A stretch of 16,653 bases of DNA from an uncultured Clostridia bacterium (GCA_937907305.1 CALERQ010000090.1:1-16653); one strand, 5' to 3'. Counted from the first letter of the stretch, positions 1 to 10,127 are shown. Notes: a model not told the origin generated them from the sequence alone. A program made the numbers and translations.

Positions 1-1692
1 CTGGCGTTCCACAGCGCCGCTTTGGTGCTGGCGCTTCAGCCGGTTGAAGAGGATCCTCTCATGGGCCGCGTGCTTATCAATAAGCATCATTTCATTGCCC
101 CGCTCCGCCAGGATATAGGTCGCAAAGACCTCTCCAATCAGTCGGTAATCCGGCTCCGGCTCCTGTACCTGCTCCGGTTCCTCTTGCTTCGCCGTCAGTT
201 CCGGGGGCTCGGTCACCACCGGCTTACCACCGTACATGGGCAGAGTCGCCGGCTCATGGTGCTCGGCTTTCGCTTCCTCCACCGGCAGATCAACCACCAC
301 AGGCCTGCCACCTATGGCAGGCAGTGTCACTGCCTCATTGCTTTTATCCGTAATAATTCCCGCCGGGTTTTCCGCCATTTCATGCGGCTTATCGTCTGTA
401 ATGTCGTTTCCCTTTACGGACATTTGCGGTTTCGATGGCTCCCATTTTCTCGGCTCTGCCGGGGGCTGTGTACCCATACCATAGCTTGTCCCCTTAGTCG
501 GCAGGCCGCGGCGGTACAGGTCGCTTCCGCCGCCGCTCATCAGGGTACCCATGCTGCCGTAGTTCTTTTTCTCCGGCAGGCTTTCCGCCATTTGGCGGTA
601 CTGCTCCGCGGTCATGCGGGTCTGGGTCCCCTCGGTGGGGCGGTTACGCAGCTCAAAATCACTAAAGCGCTTGCCGCCCACATCCCGCACCGCCACCGTC
701 CGGTTCATCCGGGCCAGGGCGCCGCGGCAGGCGTTCACCACAGCGTCAAAGACCGCCTGCTCATCACTGAGCTTCACATCCAGCTTGGCCGGGTGGACAT
801 TCACATCCACCTGGGCGGGATCTACCGTCAGATTGATAATACACCCCGGAAATTTGCCCACCATGATATGGTTGCGGTAGCTTTCCTCCACCGCCGCCAT
901 GATGGTAACACTTTTCACATAGCGATTGTTGATGAAAAAGTGCTCCATGCTGCGGGAGGGACGACAGCACTCCGGCCGGGCCAGGTAGCCGCTGACCCGG
1001 ATCGGCCCGCTTTCGCACTCCACCGGGATGAGCCCCCGGCCAAATTCATTGCCATACACCGCAAAAATGGCCGCCAGCAGGTCGCCGCTGCCAGGGGTGG
1101 CCAGCTTTACTTCACGATCCCGGATAAGCTTAAAAGCGATTTCCGGGTGAGAAAGCGCCAGCCGGTCCATCAATGTCGCTACCGCTGTTCCCTCGGTGCT
1201 GTCCTTCTTCAGGAATTTCATCCGGGCCGGGACATTGTAGAAGAGATTTTTCACTGCGATGGTAGTCCCCACCGGGCAGCCCGCTTCTGCCAGCTCTCCG
1301 GCGCATTCGCCTGCCAGCGTGTACCGGGTCCCGATCTCCTCGGTCGCTGCGCGGGTCAGTATCTCCGTCTCACTCACCGCGCAGATGGAGGCCAGCGCCT
1401 CCCCGCGGAAGCCCAGCGTCCCAATGCGGTCGAGGTCCTCCGGGCGCAGCACCTTGCTGGTGGCGTGCCGCAGGAATGCCTTGGGCACATCCTCCCGCTC
1501 GATGCCGCAGCCGTTATCGGTCACACGGATGAGCCGCACCCCGCCGTGTCCGATCTCCACCGTGATGGCGGTCGCCCCGGCATCGATCGAATTTTCCACC
1601 AGCTCTTTCACCACCGAGGCGGGACGCTCTATCACCTCGCCCGCCGCGATCAGCTCCGCGGTTTCCCGGTCCAGTATATTGATTTTCGGCAC
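1..1692 (-). CDS. mutL: DNA mismatch repair protein MutL (3' end cut off by window edge)
   Basis: MutL is the ATPase that couples MutS mismatch recognition to strand incision. The first 564 codons are present; family length suggests roughly 65-100 residues are missing beyond the edge. I chose the GTG at 1692 because the protein then begins MPKINILD, and an AAAGGAG site sits 8 bases upstream. GHKL ATPase motifs are visible: ENSIDAGA (33-40), DNGCGI (59-64) and GFRGEAL (94-100). A proline- and glutamate-rich linker spans about residues 380-515. The C-terminal dimerisation/endonuclease domain then starts, with DKHAAHERILFN at 539-550. This matches the DQHA(X)2E(X)4E metal-binding motif of endonuclease-type MutL, but with Q to K and a final N in place of E. 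The gene lies 58 bases downstream of mutS and is very likely co-transcribed with it. Confidence 0.96.
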   Translation of the reverse strand, partial: MPKINILDRETAELIAAGEVIERPASVVKELVENSIDAGATAITVEIGHGGVRLIRVTDNGCGIEREDVPKAFLRHATSKVLRPEDLDRIGTLGFRGEALASICAVSETEILTRAATEEIGTRYTLAGECAGELAEAGCPVGTTIAVKNLFYNVPARMKFLKKDSTEGTAVATLMDRLALSHPEIAFKLIRDREVKLATPGSGDLLAAIFAVYGNEFGRGLIPVECESGPIRVSGYLARPECCRPSRSMEHFFINNRYVKSVTIMAAVEESYRNHIMVGKFPGCIINLTVDPAQVDVNVHPAKLDVKLSDEQAVFDAVVNACRGALARMNRTVAVRDVGGKRFSDFELRNRPTEGTQTRMTAEQYRQMAESLPEKKNYGSMGTLMSGGGSDLYRRGLPTKGTSYGMGTQPPAEPRKWEPSKPQMSVKGNDITDDKPHEMAENPAGIITDKSNEAVTLPAIGGRPVVVDLPVEEAKAEHHEPATLPMYGGKPVVTEPPELTAKQEEPEQVQEPEPDYRLIGEVFATYILAERGNEMMLIDKHAAHERILFNRLKRQHQSGAVERQ

Positions 1693-1750
1693 AGACTCAT
1701 CTCCTTTCACCGTACTTGCCATGGTGTCTGTGGTTTATCGTGATTGCCGC

Positions 1751-4366
<2,616 letters not shown>

Positions 4367-4410
4367 TTTGGCACCCTCTTTTTTGTCATTTCGTCAGGTC
4401 TTAGTTGGCG

Positions 4411-4821
4411 TCAGTGGCAGCCACCGCAGGCGGAACAATCTCCGCCGCAGGACTGTTCCTCGATCTCGTAGGGGTTCTCGCCGTTGGCGCTGCCCTGGAT
4501 GATCTGCATGATGAATCGCACCGTATTGTCCAGCTCGTCCTTGGTGGTGGAATAGGCGATCATCAGAGGATCGCTCACGATCTCCTCGTACAGGTTCTTC
4601 ACCTCGCCGTTCAGCGCGGCTACTTTATCGGCATCCTTTTCCTCCGCCATGATGGCCCGGTTCAGGTCCAGCTTTTTCAGGTTGAACTGTCCCAGCTTAT
4701 CCTGCAGTTTTTCACTCTTATCCGCCGCGGTTTTGGCTACGATAAAGGCGGTAAACTCATCGGTATCCTGGATGGCAACACCCAGCTCTCTTGCTTTCTC
4801 TATCAGTTCGTTGTAAGTCAT
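4411..4821 (-). CDS. YlbF/YmcA-family regulator with C-terminal cysteine cluster
   Basis: This 136-residue helical protein belongs to the YlbF/YmcA family. In Bacillus, YlbF, YmcA and YaaT form a complex that carries Fe-S clusters and acts with RNase Y in mRNA processing, also affecting competence, biofilm formation and sporulation. The body is charged, amphipathic helix (about 1-110). The tail has CGGDCSACGGCH (125-136), four cysteines and a terminal histidine that look like metal or Fe-S ligands. A GGAGG site at 4830-4834 supports the ATG at 4821. Its place between miaB and mutS matches ymcA in Bacillus (ymcB/miaB - ymcA - cotE - mutS - mutL), so by position it is the ymcA counterpart, lacking the spore-coat gene cotE. 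I leave the symbol blank because sequence alone does not separate the paralogues. Confidence 0.88.
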   Translation of the reverse strand: MTYNELIEKARELGVAIQDTDEFTAFIVAKTAADKSEKLQDKLGQFNLKKLDLNRAIMAEEKDADKVAALNGEVKNLYEEIVSDPLMIAYSTTKDELDNTVRFIMQIIQGSANGENPYEIEEQSCGGDCSACGGCH

Positions 4822-4889
4822 CGTTTTATCCTCCGTTTGGCTTAAATTTATATTTTCAGTTTTGGCTTGACTTAGTTTTGTTTTGGGGC

Positions 4890-6317
4890 TTAAATGCGCT
4901 CTCCGCGCAGGGCCCAGTTCATGGCGGCGGTGATGCGCACCAGCAGGAATTCCCCTATCATTTCGGGCGGTGCAGCCACCTCCACGATGGTGTTATCCTC
5001 CGCCCGACAGCTGAGAGTCCCGGGGGTCTTGCCCTCGTCCTCCGCCAGCACCCGCAGCGTTTTGCCCACATAGTTTTTCAGCAGCTCGCTGCCGATGGCC
5101 CCCTGGGCATCCAGCAGCTCCCTAAACCACCGGCTCTTTTCCTCTGCTGGGATGGGATCGGGCAGCTTTTCAGCGGCGGTGCCGCTGCGCCGGGAGTAGA
5201 TGAAGGTAAAGAGCGCGCTGTATTTGGTCCGCCGCACCAGCTCCAGCGTTTTCTCAAAGTCTTCCCTTGTTTCTCCGGGGAAGCCCACGATAATATCGCT
5301 GGTGATGGAAAGCCCGGGCATCTTTTCCCTGGCATAGCGCAGCAGCTCCTCGTAATGCCGCAGATCGTAGTGGCGGTTCATCGCCGTCAGGATGCGGTCG
5401 CTGCCGCTTTGTACCGGCAGGTGCAGGTGCTTGCACACCTTCTCGCATTCCGCCATGGCATCCAGCAGCTCGTGGGTGCAGTCCTTGGGGTGGCTGGTCA
5501 TAAAGCGGATGCGAAAATCTCCGGGAATGGCATTTACCATCCGCAGAAGCTGGGCAAAGCTGCACGCCTCCTCCAGCCCCTTGCCGTAAGAATTCACATT
5601 CTGTCCCAGCAGGGTGATATCCCGGCAGCCGTTCTCCACCAGATTTTTTACCTCGCGCGCGACATCCGCGGGCAGGCGGCTGCGCTCGCGCCCGCGCACG
5701 AAGGGCACAATGCAGTAGGAACAAAAATTATCGCAGCCGTACATCACCGGCACAAAGGCCTTGAACCGGCTTTCGTGCAGCACCGGCACCTCCTCATACA
5801 GGGTGGTATCGGTGCCGCCCTCCCCGGCGTCCCGGCGGATGCTGCGCCGCCCTTCGATAAGGACACGGTACAAAAGCTCCGGCAGCCGGCCGGCGGCATT
5901 GCTGCCCATTACAAGATCCACATAGGGATAGCTCATTTTCAGCTTTTCGCTTACCCGCTGCTGTTCAGTCATGCAGCCCGCCAGGGCGATCACCAGGTCC
6001 GGCTTTTGTTTTTTGAGCCCCTTAAGCGCCCCCACATTGCCAAAGACCCGCTGTTCTGCGTTTTCCCGCACGGCACAGGTATTATACAGGATCAGGTCCG
6101 CCTGACGGATCTCATCGGTAAAGCCGTAGCCCAGCTGGGCCAGCACCCCCTTAAAGCGCTCGCCATCGTAGACGCTCTGCTGGCAGCCAAAGGAATGCAC
6201 ATGGGCCAGCGGCGGGGTCTCGTATTTTTCGCTGAGGTATTTTCTTATGGCATCGGCCCACCCCTGCTGCTCGCGGAGCGTCCGGTAATTCTGTATGGTT
6301 TTTTCGGTTTGGCTCAA
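4890..6317 (-). CDS. miaB: tRNA-2-methylthio-N6-dimethylallyladenosine synthase MiaB (TTG start)
   Basis: MiaB is a radical-SAM methylthiotransferase that converts i6A to ms2i6A at tRNA position 37. The protein is 475 residues in three domains. The N-terminal UPF0004 domain has the auxiliary cluster cysteines C45 (SFGCQQ), C81 (NTCAV) and C115 (AGCMTEQ). The radical-SAM core has CDNFCSYC (C195, C199, C202). A TRAM domain spans about 415-475. The start is a TTG at 6317 with GAGGGTG about 8 bases upstream. No later Met would keep the essential N-terminal cysteines, so the TTG is well supported. The motif reads GCQQSVYDGE where relatives usually have GCQQN-x-x-DSE. It heads the miaB - YlbF - mutS - mutL unit, 68 bases upstream of the YlbF-family gene. 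The 40-residue lead before C45 is common in Firmicute MiaB. Confidence 0.96.
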   Translation of the reverse strand: MSQTEKTIQNYRTLREQQGWADAIRKYLSEKYETPPLAHVHSFGCQQSVYDGERFKGVLAQLGYGFTDEIRQADLILYNTCAVRENAEQRVFGNVGALKGLKKQKPDLVIALAGCMTEQQRVSEKLKMSYPYVDLVMGSNAAGRLPELLYRVLIEGRRSIRRDAGEGGTDTTLYEEVPVLHESRFKAFVPVMYGCDNFCSYCIVPFVRGRERSRLPADVAREVKNLVENGCRDITLLGQNVNSYGKGLEEACSFAQLLRMVNAIPGDFRIRFMTSHPKDCTHELLDAMAECEKVCKHLHLPVQSGSDRILTAMNRHYDLRHYEELLRYAREKMPGLSITSDIIVGFPGETREDFEKTLELVRRTKYSALFTFIYSRRSGTAAEKLPDPIPAEEKSRWFRELLDAQGAIGSELLKNYVGKTLRVLAEDEGKTPGTLSCRAEDNTIVEVAAPPEMIGEFLLVRITAAMNWALRGERI

Positions 6318-6356
6318 AGGCCCGCCACCCTCTCTTTTTACAATTTTCCACTCTAT

Positions 6357-6385
6357 ATTGTATCATGGATTGTCCCGCACCGCAA
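6357..6385 (-). promoter_or_regulatory. Putative sigma-A promoter of the miaB-mutL operon
   Basis: On the minus strand, TTGCGG (6380-6385) and TACAAT (6357-6362) are separated by exactly 17 bases. The -10 matches consensus at 5 of 6 positions; the -35 matches only the TTG. The expected start near 6350 gives a leader of about 30 bases before the TTG of miaB. I see no clear terminator between the TetR-family gene and this site, so some read-through from upstream is possible. Confidence 0.6.
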
Positions 6386-6446
6386 CACCTGCCGCAAGAA
6401 ATCCTTTTCCCACCCCACGCAAAAAGCACGCCCCGTAAGTTGTAAT

Positions 6447-7004
6447 TTAGTCCAATGGAAAAAGCTCCTGCAGGGTATCCGCTGTCATCTGCCGCGCGGC
6501 GGCGCTCTGTACGCCCTTGGGGGTGGTCAGCGCGCTGCACAGCAGGAAGGTCAGCCGTCCCGCATCTGTTTTGGCCTTTTCCGGTTCAACACCGCGGAAT
6601 TCCAGCCGTTCCGCCAGGATATCCCGCATCTCCTCCTGCTTGCCAAGCAGCAGTTCATTCACCGCCGGCATGGCCAGGGCCATGGCCTGCAGCATGATGT
6701 AAAACCGGTTCTGCTCGTTATCGCCCAGCAGCTCCTCCAGCATCTTTTCCCTCTCTGCGGCGTCCTTGATACGCAGCAGGTCGCTCAGGTGGTTCTGCAG
6801 CTCCAGCAGCACCATTTCCGCCGTCACCAGCAGAATATCATCCTTGCTCTCAAAATAGTGATGCAGCATTCCGGCGGCCATACCCGCCTCCTGCGCAATA
6901 TCCTTCACCGAGGTCATCTCATACGATCCGTTGCGGATGACACAGCTTTGCAGCGCCCGGCATATTTCCACACGGCGTTGCTCCGCCAGTGATGGTCTCC
7001 CCAT
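6447..7004 (-). CDS. TetR/AcrR-family transcriptional regulator
   Basis: A 185-residue helical repressor. The N-terminal DNA-binding domain has the TetR helix-turn-helix at about 31-54 (TSVKDIAQEAGMAAGMLHHY, then FESKDDIL). The remaining roughly 130 residues form an all-helical ligand-binding and dimerisation domain too variable to predict a ligand. The frame is open upstream to a possible start at 7058, but the ATG at 7004 (MGRPSLAEQRR) has a perfect AAAGGAGG site 9 bases away and gives the usual TetR N-terminus, so I use it. It is divergent from the SGNH hydrolase gene, whose control region it shares. By the usual TetR habit it may regulate that gene and itself, which is inference. miaB lies downstream on the same strand, 129 bases away. 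Confidence 0.9.
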   Translation of the reverse strand: MGRPSLAEQRRVEICRALQSCVIRNGSYEMTSVKDIAQEAGMAAGMLHHYFESKDDILLVTAEMVLLELQNHLSDLLRIKDAAEREKMLEELLGDNEQNRFYIMLQAMALAMPAVNELLLGKQEEMRDILAERLEFRGVEPEKAKTDAGRLTFLLCSALTTPKGVQSAAARQMTADTLQELFPLD

Positions 7005-7044
7005 GCGCTTTTTCCTCCTTTGGGTATTTCTTTCGGCTCCCGTA

Positions 7045-7074
7045 TTGACAAAACCCACCCGTTTGTTGCTTAAT
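7045..7074 (+). promoter_or_regulatory. Putative promoter of the SGNH hydrolase gene
   Basis: A perfect -35 TTGACA (7045-7050) is followed after 18 bases by CTTAAT (7069-7074, 4 of 6). Transcription would start near 7081, about 67 bases before the hydrolase ATG. The predicted start of the opposite promoter is near 7118, so the two early transcripts would overlap by about 40 bases. A weak imperfect dyad (ACAAA, 9 bases, TTTGT; 7048-7066) overlaps the -35 and could be part of an operator. Confidence 0.45.
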
Positions 7075-7124
7075 GGAGGTAGAAAACCACCACACGGGCC
7101 GCTCTATCGGAGCCAACTCTTGTA

Positions 7125-7133
7125 ATTATAGCA
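7125..7133 (-). promoter_or_regulatory. Extended -10 promoter element of the TetR-family gene
   Basis: On the minus strand this reads TGCTATAAT, a perfect extended -10 (TG-N-TATAAT). The region 17 bases further upstream (TTTCAT, lying over the hydrolase start codon) is a poor -35, which extended -10 promoters tolerate. The predicted start near 7118 gives a leader of about 114 bases before the regulator ATG. Confidence 0.5.
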
Positions 7134-7147
7134 CAGGAGGAAGAAAA

Positions 7148-7906
7148 ATGAAAGTCCTTTTCATCGCGCTCGGCATAATAATCATCATCGCCGCTATTAC
7201 TGCGCTGCGGGTGTTCTTTGGGCTGGGCCACCCCGGCAATGCCGCCCCCTATGCCCTGCGCCGCCAGCAGCCCAGGGGTAACAGCCCCCTGCGGGGAAAG
7301 ACCATCCTTTGCCTGGGCTCCTCCATCTCCTCCGGGTTCTCCTCCGGCGGGGTCTCCTTCCTGGATTATCTCGCCCGCATCGATGGCTGCCGCATCATTC
7401 AGGAGACCGTTTCCGCCACCACCCTGGCGGATCGGGGATATTTTTCCTACCTCAAGCGGCTGCGCCGCCGCATGGCCCGCATGCCGCAGGCGCCCGATTG
7501 CTTCCTGTGCCAGCTTTCCACCAATGACGCCACCTTCCGCAGTGTGCCGGGCCGGGTCAGCCGCAGCTTCCGGGCGGAGGACTTTGATATTTCCACCACT
7601 GTCGGGGGCATGGAGGCCATACTGGCCACGGTGCGGGAAAAATGGGACTGTCCCATTGTCTTTTACACCGCCGCCCGGTACGATAACCCCCGCTACCACA
7701 AGCTGGTGAACCTGCTGGTGGATCTGCAGGAAAAATGGGACTTTGCCCTGCTGGACCTATGGCATGATAATGCCTTTAATGCCCTATCTCCCCATGAACG
7801 CGCGTTATACATGAATGACGCTGTCCACCCCACCCGGGCCGGCTACCTGCTGTGGTGGCTGCCCCGGTTTCAAAAGATCCTGACGGAGGTGCTGGCAAAA
7901 GAATGA
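7148..7906 (+). CDS. Membrane-anchored SGNH/GDSL-family hydrolase
   Basis: A 252-residue protein with an N-terminal hydrophobic segment (about 3-20, LFIALGIIIIIAAITAL), so it is probably anchored with its catalytic domain outside the cell. SGNH esterase signatures follow. Block I reads LCLGSSISSGF, with GSS in place of GDS and Ser59 the likely nucleophile. Block III reads STND (Asn126), and block V reads DAVHPT (Asp224 and His227 of the catalytic pair). Such enzymes hydrolyse ester or acetyl groups on lipids or glycans; the substrate here cannot be told. The frame extends upstream to 7073, but AGGAGG at 7135-7140 places the start at 7148 and yields a clean membrane anchor. A strong terminator follows directly. 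It is divergent from the TetR-family gene. Confidence 0.85.
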   Translation: MKVLFIALGIIIIIAAITALRVFFGLGHPGNAAPYALRRQQPRGNSPLRGKTILCLGSSISSGFSSGGVSFLDYLARIDGCRIIQETVSATTLADRGYFSYLKRLRRRMARMPQAPDCFLCQLSTNDATFRSVPGRVSRSFRAEDFDISTTVGGMEAILATVREKWDCPIVFYTAARYDNPRYHKLVNLLVDLQEKWDFALLDLWHDNAFNALSPHERALYMNDAVHPTRAGYLLWWLPRFQKILTEVLAKE

Positions 7907-7911
7907 TCTCC

Positions 7912-7941
7912 AAAAGCGGGTGCTGCGGCATCCGCTTTTTT
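7912..7941 (+). terminator. Rho-independent terminator after the SGNH hydrolase gene
   Basis: A 12-base-pair stem (AAAAGCGGGTGC with GCATCCGCTTTT, one G-U pair) has a TGCG loop and ends in a run of six T. It begins 5 bases after the hydrolase stop codon and separates that gene from uvrB. Confidence 0.9.
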
Positions 7942-8029
7942 GTTGACATTTTGCACCGGCCGTTTTGGTCGCTTTCGCACAAAATTGCATCTTTTTCTCC
8001 CGCAAATTTCCTCATGGATTTTTTCGAAA

Positions 8030-8043
8030 CGAACTTGTGTTCG
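8030..8043. promoter_or_regulatory. LexA (DinR) SOS box in the uvrB promoter
   Basis: CGAACTTGTGTTCG has the inverted CGAAC/GTTCG arms of the Gram-positive LexA operator (CGAAC-N4-GTTCG type). It overlaps the uvrB -35 hexamer at 8035-8040, so bound LexA would block RNA polymerase. This predicts that uvrB, and probably uvrA after it, are induced by DNA damage, as in Bacillus. LexA itself is not in the window. Confidence 0.88.
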
Positions 8044-8063
8044 CACTTTCTTTGTGGTACAAT
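8035..8063 (+). promoter_or_regulatory. uvrBA promoter with extended -10
   Basis: TTGTGT (8035-8040) and TACAAT (8058-8063) are 17 bases apart, and TGG directly before TACAAT makes an extended -10. The start would be near 8070, about 26 bases before the uvrB ATG. The -35 is weak and lies inside the LexA box. Confidence 0.75.
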
Positions 8064-8095
8064 AGAAAGTGGAAAAGAAGCGACAAGGAGGGCGT

Positions 8096-10063
8096 ATGAG
8101 CAAAGATCAATTTGAACTGGTATCCCCTTTCCAGCCCACCGGTGATCAGCCGGAGGCCATAGATGCCCTGGTAAAAAGCATAGAAGCCGGCAACCGGATG
8201 CAGACGCTGAAGGGCGTGACCGGCAGCGGCAAAACCTTCACCATGGCCAATATCATCCAGCGGATCAACCGCCCCACGCTGGTGCTGGCCCACAACAAAA
8301 CACTGGCGGCGCAGCTGTGCAGCGAATTCAAGGAGTTCTTCCCAAAAAACGCGGTGGAATACTTTGTGAGCTACTACGACTACTACCAGCCGGAAGCCTA
8401 CATCGCCTCCACCGATACCTACATCGAAAAGGACAGCGCCATCAATGAGGAGATCGAAAAGCTGCGCCATTCCGCCACCTCCTCCCTTTCGGAGCGCCGG
8501 GATGTCATCATCGTTTCCTCCATCTCCTGCATCTACACGCTGGGCGACCCCATTGACTACCGCAACATGGTCATATCGCTGCGGCAGGGCATGACAAAAG
8601 ACCGGGACGAGCTGATCCGCAAGCTGGTGGAGATCCAGTACGAGCGCAACGATATCAACTTCATCCGCAATAAATTCCGCGTGCGCGGGGATGTGGTGGA
8701 GATCTTCCCGGCCTATTCCAGCGAGACCGCCATCCGGGTGGAGTTTTTCGGCGATGAGGTCGATCGTATCTGCGAGATCAATACCGTCACCGGCGAAGTG
8801 AAAAATGTGGTGAGCCATGTGGCCATTTACCCGGCCTCCCACTACATCGTCCCCAGGGAGCGGCTCATGGCCGGGATCGAGGAGATCCGGCGGGAATGCG
8901 ATGAACGGGTGGAATACTTCCGGGCCAACAATAAGCTCATCGAGGCGCAGCGCATTGCCGAGCGCACCAACTACGATATCGAGATGCTGCAGGAGATCGG
9001 CTTCTGCAAGGGCATCGAGAACTACTCCCGCGTGCTGAGCGGGCGCGCCCCCGGCAGCATGCCCTATACCCTGCTGGATTACTTCCCCGAGGATTTTGTC
9101 ATCTTCATCGATGAAAGTCATGTGACGCTGCCGCAGGCCCGTGGTATGTACGGCGGCGACCGCAGCCGCAAGGAAGCCCTTATCGAGTATGGGTTCCGGC
9201 TGCCCTCGGCGCTGGATAACCGCCCGCTGAAATTCGATGAATTTATGGGCAAGCTCAAACAGATCGTCTGCGTGAGCGCCACGCCCGGTGACCTGGAAAA
9301 GAGTGAAAGCGCCCTGATTGCCGAACAGGTCATCCGTCCCACCGGACTCCTGGACCCCGAAATTGATGTGCGGCCGGTGGAGGGGCAGATCGATGACCTC
9401 ATCGGGGAGATCAACGCCCGGACAGCCAAGGGGCAGCGGGTGCTGGTCACCACCCTCACCAAGAAAATGGCGGAGGACCTGACCGCCTATCTGGAGAAAA
9501 CCGGCATCAAGGTGCGGTATATGCACCACGATGTGGATACCATCGAGCGGATGGAGATCATCCGCGACCTGCGAAAAGGTGAATTTGATGTGCTGGTCGG
9601 CATCAACCTGCTGCGTGAGGGATTGGATATCCCGGAGGTTTCGCTGGTGGCGATCCTGGATGCCGATAAAGAGGGCTTCCTGCGCAGCGAGACCTCGCTG
9701 GTGCAGACCATAGGCCGGGCGGCCCGAAACGCCGAGGGCAAGGTCATTATGTACGCCGACGAGGTGACCGACAGTATGCAGAAGGCCATCCAGGAGACCT
9801 ACCGCCGGCGGGAGATCCAGCAGAGATACAACGCCGAACACGGCATCACCCCGCAAACCATCCGGAAGGAGATCCGGGATGTGCTGGAGATCAGTGTGGC
9901 GGACAAGAAGAACGGCAAGGGCGGCAAGAAGATGAGCCGCAAGGAGACCGAGGCGACCATCGCCAAGCTGACCGCCGAAATGCGGGAAGCGGCAAGACTG
10001 CTGGAATTTGAGCACGCCGCCTACCTGCGGGATAAGATAGCCAAGCTGAAAGAGACTCTGTAA
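8096..10063 (+). CDS. uvrB: Excinuclease ABC subunit UvrB
   Basis: UvrB is the damage-verifying helicase-like subunit of nucleotide excision repair. It receives DNA from UvrA and recruits UvrC. The protein is 655 residues, close to the usual 660. Walker A GVTGSGKT is at 40-47. The damage-probing beta-hairpin YYDYYQPEAYI is at about 93-103. Walker B DESH is at 339-342, SATPG at 394-398, and the helicase motif QTIGRAARN follows near 540. The C-terminal UVR motif, which contacts UvrC, is at about 617-655. I start at the ATG at 8096 (MSKDQFELVSPFQPTGDQ) because AAGGAGG lies just upstream; a longer reading from 8069 would begin at the predicted transcription start and has no such site. uvrA follows after 64 bases. 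Confidence 0.98.
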   Translation: MSKDQFELVSPFQPTGDQPEAIDALVKSIEAGNRMQTLKGVTGSGKTFTMANIIQRINRPTLVLAHNKTLAAQLCSEFKEFFPKNAVEYFVSYYDYYQPEAYIASTDTYIEKDSAINEEIEKLRHSATSSLSERRDVIIVSSISCIYTLGDPIDYRNMVISLRQGMTKDRDELIRKLVEIQYERNDINFIRNKFRVRGDVVEIFPAYSSETAIRVEFFGDEVDRICEINTVTGEVKNVVSHVAIYPASHYIVPRERLMAGIEEIRRECDERVEYFRANNKLIEAQRIAERTNYDIEMLQEIGFCKGIENYSRVLSGRAPGSMPYTLLDYFPEDFVIFIDESHVTLPQARGMYGGDRSRKEALIEYGFRLPSALDNRPLKFDEFMGKLKQIVCVSATPGDLEKSESALIAEQVIRPTGLLDPEIDVRPVEGQIDDLIGEINARTAKGQRVLVTTLTKKMAEDLTAYLEKTGIKVRYMHHDVDTIERMEIIRDLRKGEFDVLVGINLLREGLDIPEVSLVAILDADKEGFLRSETSLVQTIGRAARNAEGKVIMYADEVTDSMQKAIQETYRRREIQQRYNAEHGITPQTIRKEIRDVLEISVADKKNGKGGKKMSRKETEATIAKLTAEMREAARLLEFEHAAYLRDKIAKLKETL

Positions 10064-10067
10064 CAGA

Positions 10068-10080
10068 AGTAAACTTTACT
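10068..10080. repeat. Perfect 13-base palindrome between uvrB and uvrA
   Basis: AGTAAACTTTACT is a perfect inverted repeat (AGTAAA, central C, TTTACT) starting 4 bases after the uvrB stop. It could be a protein-binding dyad, but at this length and A+T content chance is possible. It does not match the LexA box. Confidence 0.4.
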
Positions 10081-10115
10081 GTCGCAAAGTGGTGATGCAA
10101 ACAAGCCTTTGCGGC
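10081..10115 (+). promoter_or_regulatory. Hairpin abutting the uvrA ribosome binding site
   Basis: GTCGCAAAG (10081-10089) pairs with CTTTGCGGC (10107-10115), nine pairs with one G-U, around a 17-base loop. The uvrA Shine-Dalgarno AAGGAGG (10116-10122) begins at the very next base. The hairpin could tune uvrA translation or protect the intercistronic region. It lacks a T-run, so it is not a terminator. Confidence 0.45.
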
Positions 10116-10127
10116 AAGGAGGAACCA

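Noticed and set aside
22..1743. A 573-codon plus-strand frame opposite mutL
   Set aside because: Arginine/histidine-rich shadow of mutL, which reads cleanly on the minus strand with all GHKL motifs.
7943..7948. A perfect TTGACA after the hydrolase terminator, as a possible uvrB upstream promoter
   Set aside because: No acceptable -10 lies 16-18 bases downstream; the promoter at 8035-8063 is far better placed.
8069..8095. Longer N-terminus for UvrB starting at 8069
   Set aside because: It would begin at the predicted transcription start and put the AAGGAGG ribosome site inside the coding region.
8012..10015. A 667-codon open frame on the minus strand opposite uvrB
   Set aside because: Shadow of uvrB; composition is rich in His, Gly and Leu with no recognisable domain.
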